Assembly: GCA_010279815.1 (NCBI GenBank)
Contig: QEOQ01000041.1
Span: 561,048 to 625,047 of the forward strand
Length of the DNA stretch: 64,000 bases
Direction of reading: 5' to 3'
Source: Brachionus plicatilis
Taxonomy: Eukaryota > Rotifera > Eurotatoria > Ploima > Brachionidae
Of this stretch, positions 20,753 through 31,475 are shown piece by piece. Both the position numbers and the translations under genes were made by a program. Each line of letters begins with the position of its first letter. Position 1 is the stretch's first letter. The notes under the pieces were generated by a model. That model made no database searches. It was given only the letters and a program-made list of their open reading frames with translations, and was not told the DNA's origin.

Positions 20753-22521
20753 TAATAATTAAGAAGAAAAATTGATTGAAACTGAACGAGATATTTTAGT
20801 TGCCAAGTGAAATTTTTTGGTAGTGAGATTTAAGTTTTAAAGAATTAAAATTTAAAAAATCCTGAATCCTTGAGAAAGTTTCGCATTAAACCCGTAATAC
20901 TAATAAGGCCGGACTTTGACTTAAAAACAAGTCTGGTCAAAATCGACTAACTTCTAACTAATTTACTTTTAACATTATTTTTCATACTAAATGCAATAAA
21001 TAATTGAAAAAATTCTAAGTTTTCAGCGGTTTTGTTCAATAGGGCAAAACTCAAGTAATTCGACTTTAAAATTTTTATTTTTTTTGACAATTTGACTTTT
21101 TTTTGGATGTTTATTGAATTTTAAATGACTTAAAGCTTTTGAATTTTGAGCCTAAAAAAAATTTAAGTCAAGCCAATAAGACTTTAAATTTTTTTAAATT
21201 ATTCACAAGTCTGGTTATCACCGCATAATAAATCATAAACAATTAATATTCTTTTTATTATGGTTGTACCGAAGAAAAAATCATCGCCAAATTAAAGGAT
21301 TTGTAAATGAAGTTTGACGGAGTTTAAGTTTCGCCTCTCAAATACATTAAGTAGACAAAGTAACTGTGTATTTTAGTCGAATTATTCAAAATTAATCTAT
21401 TTATCAATAGTAATTAATTTAAAAAATTGTGAATTTAATGTTGTTGTTTAATGTTGATTAATTTTTTGGCAAATTTTTATTAAATTGCGCACAATATTAA
21501 GGGTGATATCATAACAATTGATTCAATAAAAAACAAATGCTTGTAAAGAAAAACTCAATATTTTTTTCCAACTCTCAAATAGTCAATTGCTTACTCAACA
21601 TAATTTAGAAACTATTCAGGAACGATGTAAAAAACTTGCCTATTCCAAATGCATCCTAACCTTTAAAGTTCTCTTAACAAATAATTGTCCATATTCTATC
21701 AACCATTAAATTAAAGTTTAATTACTCCATTCTCTTGTAGCCACAAATTATTCGTTAATTTAATTAATTATCCTATTTTGTTAGAAAAAAGTTGAAAAAT
21801 AATTATAAATATACCTTAAAGACCCAACCTCGGAAGTTCATCTCTTGAAAAAATCATTAGTGTAGTAAACTTAATAAAAAATAACTAATATTAAAAAATA
21901 GCAAGTAATCAATATTAAATAATATTAGTAATTTGATTAATGAAAATTTAAGCAGCTGAAATCTGAGTTGAAAAAATTTAAAAAAAATTTTGGAATCAAG
22001 CATGAATATACCATTTATTAAATTAAAGTTTTCCTTTTTTAAAGCACTTCTAGTAATTTTTTGAAGGGTTGAAAATGGCTTAGTCAAAAAAATTAATTGT
22101 TCAATAGTGTACTTGAAAAGCTGAGGAGGTACGGAGGGAACGCAGTTGTTTAAAAATTAATAGTAAAAGTAATAAAAAAATATTAATTCGAAATGGTTTT
22201 TAAGTTTATTTCAGAGTTGTTTTAAAGTCATTAAGTCAAAGTCAAGTCAAGTGCTTTGACTTAACTTGAAATTTTTTTTTCAAAAATAAGTCTTTTGCCA
22301 TTCAATCTAGTTATTAAGGCGGAATTTTTATTTAAAAGACTTTTTTTCTGACTTTTGAGCAAGTCTGGTATATTTCAATTATTTACAGTTAGTTGAAAAA
22401 AAATTTCAATTTCAACACTTACTATTTGTCTTAAAGTCAATTAATCTCAAGTCAAACTTTTTATTTCATATACTAATTTTGTTTTTTTAGACATTATTAA
22501 ATCATAAATTATTCGCTTAAA
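20753..22521. other. gene-free AT-rich interval
   Basis: About 1.8 kb without a credible gene. It contains recurring short motifs (AAGTCAAAGTCAAGTCAAG at about 22232; ACAAGTCTGGT near 20929, 21210 and 22360) that suggest an old, unrecognised repeat, but no clean terminal repeats could be delimited. A pyrimidine tract with AG (TTTTGTTTTTTTAG at about 22476-22490) precedes the GEMIN8 start. Confidence 0.35.
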
Positions 22522-23224
22522 ATGAATTGGTATAATGACCCAAAATACAATTTTTTTTGGCAAAATTATAGCGATTTTATGAAAAACGGTAAAAATAAAT
22601 CATTTTAAAAATAAAAATTAACCTTAAAACAAAGATCCTAGAACAGATGTGTTTATGAAACATTACAAAAAAGTATTTGTAGCAAGTAAGAAAGCTCACT
22701 TAGAAACAATGAATCTTTTGAGCAGCATTAATTGGAATCATGATTCTGAATGCCATCATTCGCCATCAGAAGCTAAAGAAGACTTGGAATTCGAAATTGA
22801 TTCAGAGGTTTTGAAATTTTATGAAGAAAGCCTTAAATTCAAACTTGAAAAAAGTAAAGTAACCCAAATCAAAATATAACTCTAAACAAAATTATAAAAG
22901 AAAAGGAACAACATAATAAATCTAAACTCGATGACTCAAGGCATTTGTCAGGTGAACAATGTAAGTCCAATTTGATTTGAAATATAAAATTTGTTTGAGT
23001 TTTCTAAATTTCAAGTGAATCTATTTGCTCAACCAAGTTCTTCAAATGCTCCATTGGAACGAGCTGGTCAAGAAAGAGAAGAAGAGCTAAAACTAATGTA
23101 TGGAGAAAAAGCAAAAGAAATCCAATATCTTGAAACAAATCTTCAAATGATTTATGACAAAAATTACGATTTATACCAGCCTAAATTTTGGCCAAGTTTT
23201 CCACTACGAATAAAATTTAATTAA
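22522..23224 (+). CDS. GEMIN8: Gemin8 homologue, four exons
   Basis: Subunit of the SMN complex, which loads Sm proteins onto snRNAs; Gemin8 bridges SMN to Gemin6/7. Exons by GT-AG and phase: 22522-22588, 22635-22853, 22901-22960, 23016-23224, with introns of 46, 47 and 55 bp. The N-terminus reads WYNDPKYNFFWQNY, matching the W-Y-x-x-P-x-Y...W start known in Gemin8. The middle is acidic/helical (SEVLKFYEESLKFKLE). The C-terminus (ELKLMYGEKAKEIQYLE, then YQPKFWPSFPLRIKF) matches the conserved Gemin8 end K-x-x-Y-G...QPKYWP-x-x-P-L. The product is about 183 residues, shorter than vertebrate forms. The second and third splice sites are less certain than the first. A broken copy of its end is at 32234-32410. 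Confidence 0.85.
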
Positions 23225-23318
23225 ATTAAAACAACTTTTATCTCAACTAAATAAAAAAAATAATCTAAAATTAAATTCTCATAATAAGCATATAACTAAT
23301 AAATAATTATAAATAAGT

Positions 23319-23358
23319 GGAAATTTTCTAAATGTCCTGGCTCGGACTCGTAATAACT
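23319..23358 (-). pseudogene. relic of the Ig-gene last exon
   Basis: About 26 bp (ATGTCCTGGCTCGGACTCGT and following) are identical to 32719-32745 in the last exon of the Ig gene. The preceding GGAAATTTTCTA also matches 32695-32706, with a short deletion between. In the intact copy this encodes the region VITSPSQDII. It lies about 100 bp past the GEMIN8 stop, the same relative place the Ig gene occupies next to the broken GEMIN8 copy at 32.3 kb. Confidence 0.7.
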
Positions 23359-23821
23359 GGCGAATTGAAGTTCATGATGATGATCAAGTGATCAAAACTT
23401 AATTGATTAAAATCTTAATAAATTTAATTATCAAATGAAATTAGCTTTTCTGTAATTTTTTAAAATTAAACATGAGATGTTAATTATTTTAATAAATAAA
23501 AACAAATATTTTTTTTCTAATTAATCTTTAATTGATTTTTCTAAAATATTTATTATTCTGTACTCTTTCAAACAACATGCCTCCTTTCAAATAAAAACGA
23601 TTTGAACTCCAGCCAGGCTACAAAAATACTTTTCATGATAATTAGTAATACTTTAAAAACTAGTGATGTTGGTTATTATTTGTTTTGTGGTTGGCTAATT
23701 TCGATTATCCAAAAGTTGTTTATTATCCCAGGATGTTGGATGTGAAAATGATTTCCTTGTAATCGTATCTGGTTTTGATTTCTTTTTATCAGAAGAAAAC
23801 TCTTGGATATGACTGCGGAAA

Positions 23822-24517
23822 CCTAGGTGCACGTAGCCAAAAAAAGTAGCCCTACTTATAGGTGTAGTTAGACAAAGCTAGGGAGACTTACTTATAGGTG
23901 CAGGTAGCCAATAATGTCTAGGTAAACCTAGTTTTTTTATTTTTTTTTAAACAGAATTAAAGGAAAAAGACAAATTTATATGTATAATAAAGACTTTTAT
24001 TTAGAAAAAAACTAATAAGAACATATTTAAGATATTAAAATTAAGAACATGGATTACAAAACCATTTATCCAGTTTATTGGCTTTAAATTTAGAAATGCC
24101 AACAAATTTGAAATGACTCCATTTATAACAGTAATCACATGCTATACTATCATGATTTTCATCAACAATTGAACACTTAAATTTTTCACAAAACCAGTTT
24201 GTATCAATTGAATGAATAACACTACTAAGCATTTCGAATCCATCTTCATCAAAGTAATCCAAAAATTGAAAACATGAATCGCGTAAATCATTATATAACA
24301 GTATTGATTGTTAAGACATTTTATTTCAAAAAAAGTACTCATAAATAATATAAATTCATAGAACAAATGATCAATTAAGAAAAATAGGTACATTAATAAA
24401 ATTGAATATAGGTGTACCTAGCCAAACCTATTTATAGGTTTGATAAAATTTGTTGTCTAGGTACCCCTAGTTATAGGTTTAAAATTGATGGCTAAGTGCA
24501 CCTATGACTAGGTGCCC
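23822..24517. mobile_element. small DNA transposon relic with AGGTGCACNTAGCCA ends
   Basis: Left end CTAGGTGCACGTAGCCA (23823) is mirrored by TGGCTAAGTGCACCTATGAC at about 24489. Several extra TATAGGTGTA/ACCTATTTATAGG motifs are spread through both sub-terminal regions (23857-23935 and 24410-24480). Internally it keeps one minus-strand frame with a PHD-like zinc finger. No target duplication was identified. Confidence 0.55.
24041..24262 (-). pseudogene. PHD-like zinc-finger remnant in the transposon relic
   Basis: A 73-residue frame ending in a PHD-type pattern: CSIVDENHDSIACDYCYKW, then SHFKFVGIS, then WFCNPCS. One expected Cys (in H-x-x-C-V-G) is Phe/Lys-replaced, so the finger is probably broken. 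PHD fingers occur at the C-termini of some transposases and in ORF1 of some LINEs. Here it sits between transposon ends, so a lost transposase tail is the simpler reading. Confidence 0.5.
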
Positions 24518-24639
24518 CGAGTCTCGCTCAAAACTCTTTAAAAATTATTTAACAAGTAGTTTAAGAATCCAACAAGAAACTTAAAAGATTCCTTACGCTT
24601 TAACGATAATTAAATTAAAATTTAGCCAATTTAGCAAAT

Positions 24640-25230
24640 AAAATTTAGTTTTTGAATGTTTGTCTGTGAGACACGAGATAGGATGAAAAGATTATAGTCT
24701 ATAATGGAACCTAAGAGGGCATTAAAGATTCCATTTAAGGTTTTTTTACTTAACTTACACGATCTGTGTGACAAAATTTTAATTAAATTCATGCGATCAT
24801 GACATCTAGAACGAATGAATTCAACCTGGGATTTGAAACAAAGACTTTGGTCAAATTTTATTCTAAGGAAGACTGGGGAGTCAGTGTAGGGTGTTTGCTT
24901 TCCAAAAAGTTTTAGACTAATCTTATTGTTTTTTGAAGGATTCCCAGAGTAAAAAATGTAGCTACATTTTTCTGGAGACATCTTTAGCCACCATTTTTGT
25001 AGCCACAGCTGCAATTTTTTAAGATAAGAAGGCTTCATGACGCAAAATATTGGAAGGAGTATCATATTTTAGTTTAAGACTAAAACGAACTGCTGAGTTT
25101 TGTTAGACTTGAATTTTTTTAATGTTTGTCTCCGGAAATGAATTCAGACACGGAAAAGAGTAATCAATTATAGATCCGATTAAAGATTTATATAGGTTTC
25201 CTAGTGTGTAATAATTAAGACCTCATTTAA
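24640..25230 (-). pseudogene. LINE fragments related to the 8.4-12.6 kb element
   Basis: The minus strand at 25065-24631 encodes QLWLQKWWLKMSPEKCSYIF and MNLIKILSHRSCKLSKKTL, the post-RT region of the I/Jockey-like LINE at 8.4-12.6 kb (compare KWKMKLSLEKSCF and LNLIKILSNKKWGL there). Upstream, about 25220-25070, a separate piece in the same orientation reads YTLGNLYKSLIGSIIDYSF, which should come after, not before, that region. So two truncated fragments are stacked or a rearrangement occurred. All frames are broken. Confidence 0.7.
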
Positions 25231-25951
25231 TTATTTTACCACACACTTACACCAAGGCTTTCATCTTATTTCTTTTTTACTATTCAGAATCGATGAATTT
25301 AGCCACCTGAAGTATATTGCGTTGAAAACAAAAGTAAAACTCAAATATTTTGCTAATACATGTAAAAAATTAAAAAACAAAGAAAGATTTTATTAAAAAA
25401 AATTTAATTGTGGTTATAATTTTTTTAAATTTATTCTCACTCCTTCAAAAATAAAAAAAATAAAAAATTATTAAGTTATGAAAAATTTAAATTTAAATTT
25501 TTTCTGATTTATTTTGCTCATAAAAATTTACTATTATTTTTACCATAATGAGAGATTTTAGTTTTAATAATTTTATGAATATTTGAAAATATGAAAGGTT
25601 ATTTTTCAAGATATTTTTTATGTTTTATTTTCGTTTTAAAAATTCGTAATTTTTCACCAAATAATGTAATTTTCCATATGATTAAAAATTAAAAATATTC
25701 TAATAATGGGAGCTTGATTTTTTTTACGAAAGTCGCTTTAAAAAAATTATCTTTCCCCATTTTATAATTTTTCTTTATTTAAGTTTTAAAACACAAAAAT
25801 ACAAAGAAATCATTTATTTATTCTAGTTTCTTAAAATAATTCACAAATTATCATTCATACATTATTAATGATGGTCAAATTTTATAAAATGACACGATTC
25901 AGGTTATACATTGAATTCTCAGCTGAACCAATTCTAGAATATTGAAAAACG
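25231..25951. other. gene-free interval downstream of receptor copy 2
   Basis: Strongly AT-rich, no supportable gene. The last 60 bp (from about 25888) match the 3' flank of receptor copy 1 (12625-12684), so the duplicated block extends past the stop codon into the 3' UTR. Confidence 0.4.
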
Positions 25952-28234
25952 TTATTGAGTTTTTTCATTTTTGTTTTGTTTTTTAGTCCCATTATTAACA
26001 ATGCCGAAAATGTTTCTAAAAACATTTTTAAATGGTTTGTTCAAAAAATAATAAATCATAATTGAATATGAACAAGATGCGATGTAGAATAGATTACCAA
26101 AATCTAAAAAATTATCACATATTTTTTCTGATTTTTGACAAAAATTAAACTTTAAAGCCAAATAAAAAATAAATAAAATAAATGATAATTCAATAAAACG
26201 AAACAAGCAAAGAATCAAATTATTTAGCCAAATCTTGATGGTCATTTTGACAATTTTGTCTTGAATTGATCTAAGATGTCCAATTTTCGCATCTTGATTT
26301 GAAGATTGAGTCCAAAATCTTTTTCTAATATTCAATTGTTCTTTGAATTTTAATAGCAAGTAAACATCTGATATTAACAAAATTGTCCACAAAATTATCC
26401 CGTTGAATAAAACATTGATTACAAAAAGAAAAAAAAATCTATTTTTTGATAGCTTTTTAGTTTCAAAGCCATAAAAATCAATTAATACTTCGACATCTTC
26501 TGTTATGAACCAATTTCTCATAGGGAATCCATAATAATCAGGGTCAAAGTCACCGTCTTTAGATTTCAAAATTGATGAGGTAAGTTTATCAATGTTGGAT
26601 CCGATTAAAATAATAAAAAATGAGACCAAAAAGACAATTTTCATACATTTACTTTTTGATTTTGCTAGTTTTGTAATTAAATTGAAAAATTTTGATTTAT
26701 CATCAATTATAAAGCAACGGAATAAAGAAATCCAAATATTTAAAATGTTTGATAATGTCCTTAGAATACCACACAGAAAATCAACTAAATAAATTTCATA
26801 ATACTGTACTAAAACATTTCCGTAAAGACTTGAACAAAATATTCCATTTATAACTGTGCATGAATTCATGATGTGAAAAGCCAGAATTAAGCAGTAGAAT
26901 AAATTTACAATTGAACACAATGTCATGAAATTATAAAGTCTTAATGTCATCTTTTTTTTTTCTTTTAAATCTATTTTTTTGCATCTTCTGATAATAAAAA
27001 TGTTCAAAAGATTAGTTATTATTCCAGTTAATGAGAATATTAAATGTCCAATTGAACTTGTGTAACTTAAAATAGCTCCTACGATAAAAAAATTCAATTT
27101 AAACTTTAAATTCCTATTAACTTTTGATTTAAATGAGTTCATCTGCAAATTTTTACAATTATTCTCCAGCATTTTATAATCACATGTACTATTTAGATCT
27201 TTGGATTCACATATCTTAAGCCATTGTAGTAAACAATTGCATGGGTTTTCATTAGTGTCCAATAATATTTCCAACGTTATAAATTTATATTCTTGAAATC
27301 TATAAAATAAACAAAAATCTTGATCTGAGAACAAATAGCTATCGATTACTCCAAAATTAAGATAAACCAGATTTTTTAAATTTGTATTCCATTTACCAAA
27401 CCAATTTTGATTTTCATACAAAAATTTGTTCAGTTCGTAAATATTCAAACTGATTGCTATCAAATTTCTGAATTTTAGTAAATTTTGCCAATCAATATTT
27501 TTGACGTGTCCATTAATTGTCAAATAAGTCAGACCCCCAAAAACTTTTGAGTCAATAACATCCTTTGTTATACTTATTTCGTGACCATTTAGTATTAATT
27601 CTTTCAATTTAGTTTCAAAGGAAATATTTAAATTTTCGATTCTAACACTATTTTTAAAAATAAAAGTTTCAGAAATTGAATAAAAAATTATTTGGCTGAC
27701 ACTACTATTGTACAATATTAAAGGACAAATTGATGATCTGTATTTTATACTTTTGAAAATTACTGTGTTACAATTCTTTAAAAAACTATACTGGTTTGCT
27801 TCCAAAAAGTTACAGTCGAAAATAAGATTAAGTTTGGAAAAAACAAAATTGACAGTAACTTTTCCGGATAAATTATCAAATATTGATAGATTCTTTTGAA
27901 TTTTACCAATATTGCTGAACAAAAAAATTGGAGAATCTATGGTTGTTACATCGAAAGTTCCTCCTGTTTTTAATTGTAGTTCATCTGTTAAATCAATTCG
28001 ATTGTTGGGTATGAATTTAATTTCAAATTCAATCAAAATCTCCTCACTTTGAATACAATGAAAATTTATTTCAGAAAAATGGTTAAAATTGTTAATTAAT
28101 AATCCAAAATATTCATTATTAAAATCTTCGAGAAAATCGAACTTAGAAACTTTTTCTGTGCAATTAGACCAATTACGAATACTTAGAGTGAGTATTTGGC
28201 TCAATGAAGAAACAGCCAAAATTATATTCAACAT
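25952..28234 (-). CDS. LRR/7TM orphan receptor, copy 2, 760 aa, intronless
   Basis: Paralogue of the gene at 12685-14985 with the same layout: signal peptide, glycosylated ectodomain, LRRCT-like cysteines (ENPCNCLLQWL) and seven membrane segments. The open frame extends upstream to 28267. However, its first codons overlap a pyrimidine-AG acceptor-like site (TTGCTTTTCCTAG), and the start chosen here (MLNIILAVSS) aligns with copy 1, so the longer start is rejected. From LNIYELNKFLYENQNW (residue about 263) to the end I count roughly two dozen differences in about 490 residues. The upstream ectodomain is far more divergent but collinear. No stops or frameshifts: both copies look functional. Confidence 0.9.
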   Translation of the reverse strand: MLNIILAVSSLSQILTLSIRNWSNCTEKVSKFDFLEDFNNEYFGLLINNFNHFSEINFHCIQSEEILIEFEIKFIPNNRIDLTDELQLKTGGTFDVTTIDSPIFLFSNIGKIQKNLSIFDNLSGKVTVNFVFSKLNLIFDCNFLEANQYSFLKNCNTVIFKSIKYRSSICPLILYNSSVSQIIFYSISETFIFKNSVRIENLNISFETKLKELILNGHEISITKDVIDSKVFGGLTYLTINGHVKNIDWQNLLKFRNLIAISLNIYELNKFLYENQNWFGKWNTNLKNLVYLNFGVIDSYLFSDQDFCLFYRFQEYKFITLEILLDTNENPCNCLLQWLKICESKDLNSTCDYKMLENNCKNLQMNSFKSKVNRNLKFKLNFFIVGAILSYTSSIGHLIFSLTGIITNLLNIFIIRRCKKIDLKEKKKMTLRLYNFMTLCSIVNLFYCLILAFHIMNSCTVINGIFCSSLYGNVLVQYYEIYLVDFLCGILRTLSNILNIWISLFRCFIIDDKSKFFNLITKLAKSKSKCMKIVFLVSFFIILIGSNIDKLTSSILKSKDGDFDPDYYGFPMRNWFITEDVEVLIDFYGFETKKLSKNRFFFLFVINVLFNGIILWTILLISDVYLLLKFKEQLNIRKRFWTQSSNQDAKIGHLRSIQDKIVKMTIKIWLNNLILCLFRFIELSFILFIFYLALKFNFCQKSEKICDNFLDFGNLFYIASCSYSIMIYYFLNKPFKNVFRNIFGIVNNGTKKQNKNEKTQ

Positions 28235-28887
28235 CAATTTTTTATATTTAATAACTAGGAAAAGCAATTAAAAAGAAACTAAATTCTCTTTAAAAAAAAC
28301 ATTCTATTTTTATTGTAAAATGCTAACGATAAAATTAAACAATTTAGATTTGAATTTCAGTGTTTAATTCTATGGTATAAAATTGCAAATTCAAAAACAA
28401 TTTAATAATTTCAATGTTCATTTAGAAACCTTTTTAAAAATCAAATTCGAATGGATTATGTAACAAGATCTTTACATTTATGAAGTAATTCTCAGGGTCG
28501 AAAATCTGTACTAGCAGATTTTTTGAAAAATAAACAGGATGCATTGTGGCAGAGTTTTTTTTAGATTTTTTATTACTAATAAAAAATAAAAAAACTAATA
28601 TTTTCTTAAAGATATTTTTTTGCCTTTTTTACAACATACCATCAGATTTTTGGTTATTCAGAAGGTAATGAGGATAGTTTTGGGTGTTTTTTATCGTTTC
28701 TTTATTTAAATTTAAATGTGATGATACATCCAGGTAAGTAGAAGTAAAAATATAGAAACAAAATTGTCCTGTTTAAATAATATTTGCTATTCACATCCAA
28801 TGTTATGTTTTTCACAATCTTGATGCTGAATAAGGTTTTTTAATTTTATTAAAAAAATATTTTTTAATTGAAAATAAAAACATAATA
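28235..28887. other. upstream region of receptor copy 2
   Basis: About 650 bp of AT-rich DNA with no credible gene. The acceptor-like site at about 28250-28265 (minus) precedes the receptor start. No promoter element can be supported. Confidence 0.3.
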
Positions 28888-29329
28888 TGGTAACCTGGTC
28901 TAACCGGGTGCCCTATTTTTTTTTTATTGCGTATTTCGCACCCATTTTGTTCAAAAACTTCAAAAATAGTCACCCAATTTTCCCGAAATTTTTTTTTCAC
29001 CCATTTACCTCCACGGTTAATTATGTGAGGCTCAAAAGGGTTAAACAGGTTAATCCGATTACACCTAAAATTGTATACAATTAGCCCGAAATTTAACCCT
29101 AAAAACAGAATTTTAACCCATTTAACCTATTTAGGAGGAAAACTTTTAAATTTACTAATAAATTTATTAGGCGATTATTTAATTGATTTTTAAATAATAA
29201 TTTGTTAAAAAATAAATTAATATTTTACGATTTGATTGCATTCTATAACAATTAATGATAAATTAAAAACAAAAAAGACAAAACAAAACAAGAGTAAGTT
29301 TTAAGAAGTATTTAAGAAAAAAGAAAGAG

Positions 29330-29447
29330 TTAATCGTCACAATCATCACATAAAAATTTTTTGTTTGTTTTTTTTTTAAATTCTTTTGGTAAACAACTAT
29401 AACAAACCCAATTTGAGCACCCTTCACAAGATAACCATTTTTTTAAT
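29330..29447 (-). pseudogene. PHD-like zinc-finger tail of a transposase
   Basis: The minus strand reads KKWLSCEGCSNWVCYSCLP and FLCDDCDD before a TAA at 29330-29332. The spacing C-x2-C-x2-W-x-C-x2-C...C-x2-C is the second half of a PHD finger. It resembles the remnant at 24041-24262 in layout. The preceding transposase body is not recognisable. Confidence 0.5.
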
Positions 29448-29891
29448 TTGAAATAAAAACTTTGTTTTGAATAGAAAAATATTTTTTTTGAGAGTGAGAG
29501 AGAGAGAAAATTAAATTACAATTTTTTAATTATCGAAGAATAGCGTCACTGCATTTTTATAGTCTTATTCGGTTAAATGGGTTAAATAGAATCTTATTTG
29601 GACTAATTGGGTGATTTTTTTGACTAATAGGGTTAAATCTATTTAACCTTTTAAGCCCTAATAAAAACCCCATTAAAAATACATTCTATTTAAACTTGTT
29701 TAAATTTAGAATGAATTGAAAATGATGAATTAATATTATTATTAGAATTTTCTTCTTTTTATTCAATTTACATAATCTTTTGTATCTTTTTCTACTTTGT
29801 ACATGGGACTAAATTAAAGGAATTAATATTCCAATTTTATTCAATTTTTTTCTTACTTTTTTTACTTTATTTTATATTTTTCTAAATTTAA

Positions 29892-29952
29892 TTTCATCGC
29901 CAATATTGGCGTTTATTTTTTTGAAATAAATAATAATAATAATAATAATAAA
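29892..29952 (+). repeat. solo LINE 3' tail (hairpin plus TAA repeat)
   Basis: ATCGCCAATATTGGCGTTTA forms a hairpin, followed by TGAAATAAATAATAATAATA. This matches the inverted copy at 8062-8102 in layout and tail sequence. It marks the end of a severely truncated LINE insertion within the DNA transposon relic. Confidence 0.5.
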
Positions 29953-30319
29953 TTAGATGAAGCCCTAAGGACATTTCCTAAAATTCTAAAAAAATTATCT
30001 TAGATACTTTAGCATGTGCTGAATCTAACAAGCGAAATAGGTTAGAGCTTATTTATTACCTAGAGCCTTAAAGTAGCCTTCTCCCGAATCACTAATTCGA
30101 GGCTTTTTCACCTCATTAGGCGTAGTCGAACTTTAAGAGAAAAAAAAGCATATAACGATTTTTTTTAAAAATATTTCACACATATCATTCAATTTCTCTC
30201 CTCGAGTTCTACATATCAAGATATTTTTTTAGGTAGTAGCTTTAAAAATGAAGGAGATATAGGGGTTTTTCAAATTCGTTCACCCTATTAACCCATAACC
30301 CCTTTAGACTAGGTTACCA

Positions 30320-31475
30320 TATCATTTTAAAAAAAACTTATTTAATGAATTAAATGTTCCTAAAAGATATGCCACAAAATAACATGATTAAAAATAAAAA
30401 TAAAATATTGATGATTTAATTTTTTCTGACGAAATTCCTTGCATAAGATTACAATTACAGTCAAATACTTATTGCTCACCAGTGCTTTTTTAAAGCTCGA
30501 ATTTATTTTAAAATTGAGCCGATTTTTGAGGGAATTGCGATTAGAAAAGAGTAAATGTTTTATGTTATCAAATGTTTTAGAAATTTAATTTTTTTTGCTA
30601 TTAATCTAAATTAGGAAAATAAAAATATATATTTTAAAAAGCTAAAATATTAAGCCGTCATATCAAAAATTAAATTGTCTTATAAAAAAAATTGATTTTC
30701 AAATAAAAATTAAGCGTGGTCCGGGGCGAAGCCCTGATTTAGAGATTCGAGTATACTAATTAATTACATATGATTAAAATGTTTATCAATACTTTTTTTT
30801 CTATTTTTTTTTCATATTTTATATACTTATTTCATTTACAATTTGAAAAATAAATATATTTAAATTAAATCTAATTGTCGTCATCTTCCACATCCCGCCC
30901 CACCCTACCGACCTAGCCGAAGACCGCGCTATAAATACTATCAATATTTAATATAGCGTTAAAAAAAAAATAACATTTCTCTTATATATTTATTTAGATA
31001 CTATCTAATTTTTGTCCTATTTTTCTTTACTTTTTTGTTTAAAACTATCTCATTTCAAATTTTTTTAAACTTAAATTTACTAATTTGATTTTATTTTTTA
31101 CTTCTAAAATGCTGTCTATAAAGAAGTACATTTAATTCTATAAAGACTTGGATGAAATAAGCCAAACCCAATAAAAATAAATAAAAAATAAATTAATAAA
31201 TTAAACCTCCTCTACCTTTTTTGAACTATGCCCATCAATGTTTCAACACATTTGTTATAAAATAACGGCTCGTTACTCGCATATATAAAGCTCTGCTTCT
31301 CTATCTTATTTGGATAAAAATCAATCCTTGTAATATACAAAAACGAACACAAAAACATAGTTAAAAGGTTATTAAATTGTTTTGTATATTATAAAGGTGT
31401 ATTGTATATACCAAATTTTTTTTCCTATAATTTTATTATAAAATTTTTTTATTCAAATAAGAAAATCGTATTTCG
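30320..31475. other. gene-free interval with a GC-rich hairpin
   Basis: AT-rich with no credible gene. A conspicuous GC island at 30716-30740 contains the hairpin GGGCGAAGCCC, and another GC patch at 30890-30932 reads CCGACCTAGCCGAAGACCGC. They may be ends of an unidentified element; no pairing proves it. Confidence 0.35.

Larger units (their letters stand above)
28888..30319. mobile_element. DNA transposon relic with TGGTAACC ends and TA duplication
   Basis: The left end TGGTAACCTGGTCTAA (28888) and right end TTAGACTAGGTTACCA (to 30319) are inverted matches, each bordered by TA. Sub-terminal GGGTTAAA/TTTAACCC motifs occur in both halves (29034, 29108, 29571, 29640, 30285). A minus-strand zinc-finger fragment lies at 29330-29447 and a LINE tail at 29892-29952. 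TA duplication plus a PHD-like C-terminus would fit a pogo-type element, which is inference. Confidence 0.65.

Noticed and set aside
28235..28267. Upstream Met extending receptor copy 2 by 11 residues
   Set aside because: It overlaps an acceptor-like site and would place charged residues before the signal peptide; copy 1 starts at the equivalent of the internal Met.
28812..29084. Two overlapping frames at the left end of a DNA transposon
   Set aside because: They cross the terminal repeat, have no domain and differ in neither codon use nor composition from noise.
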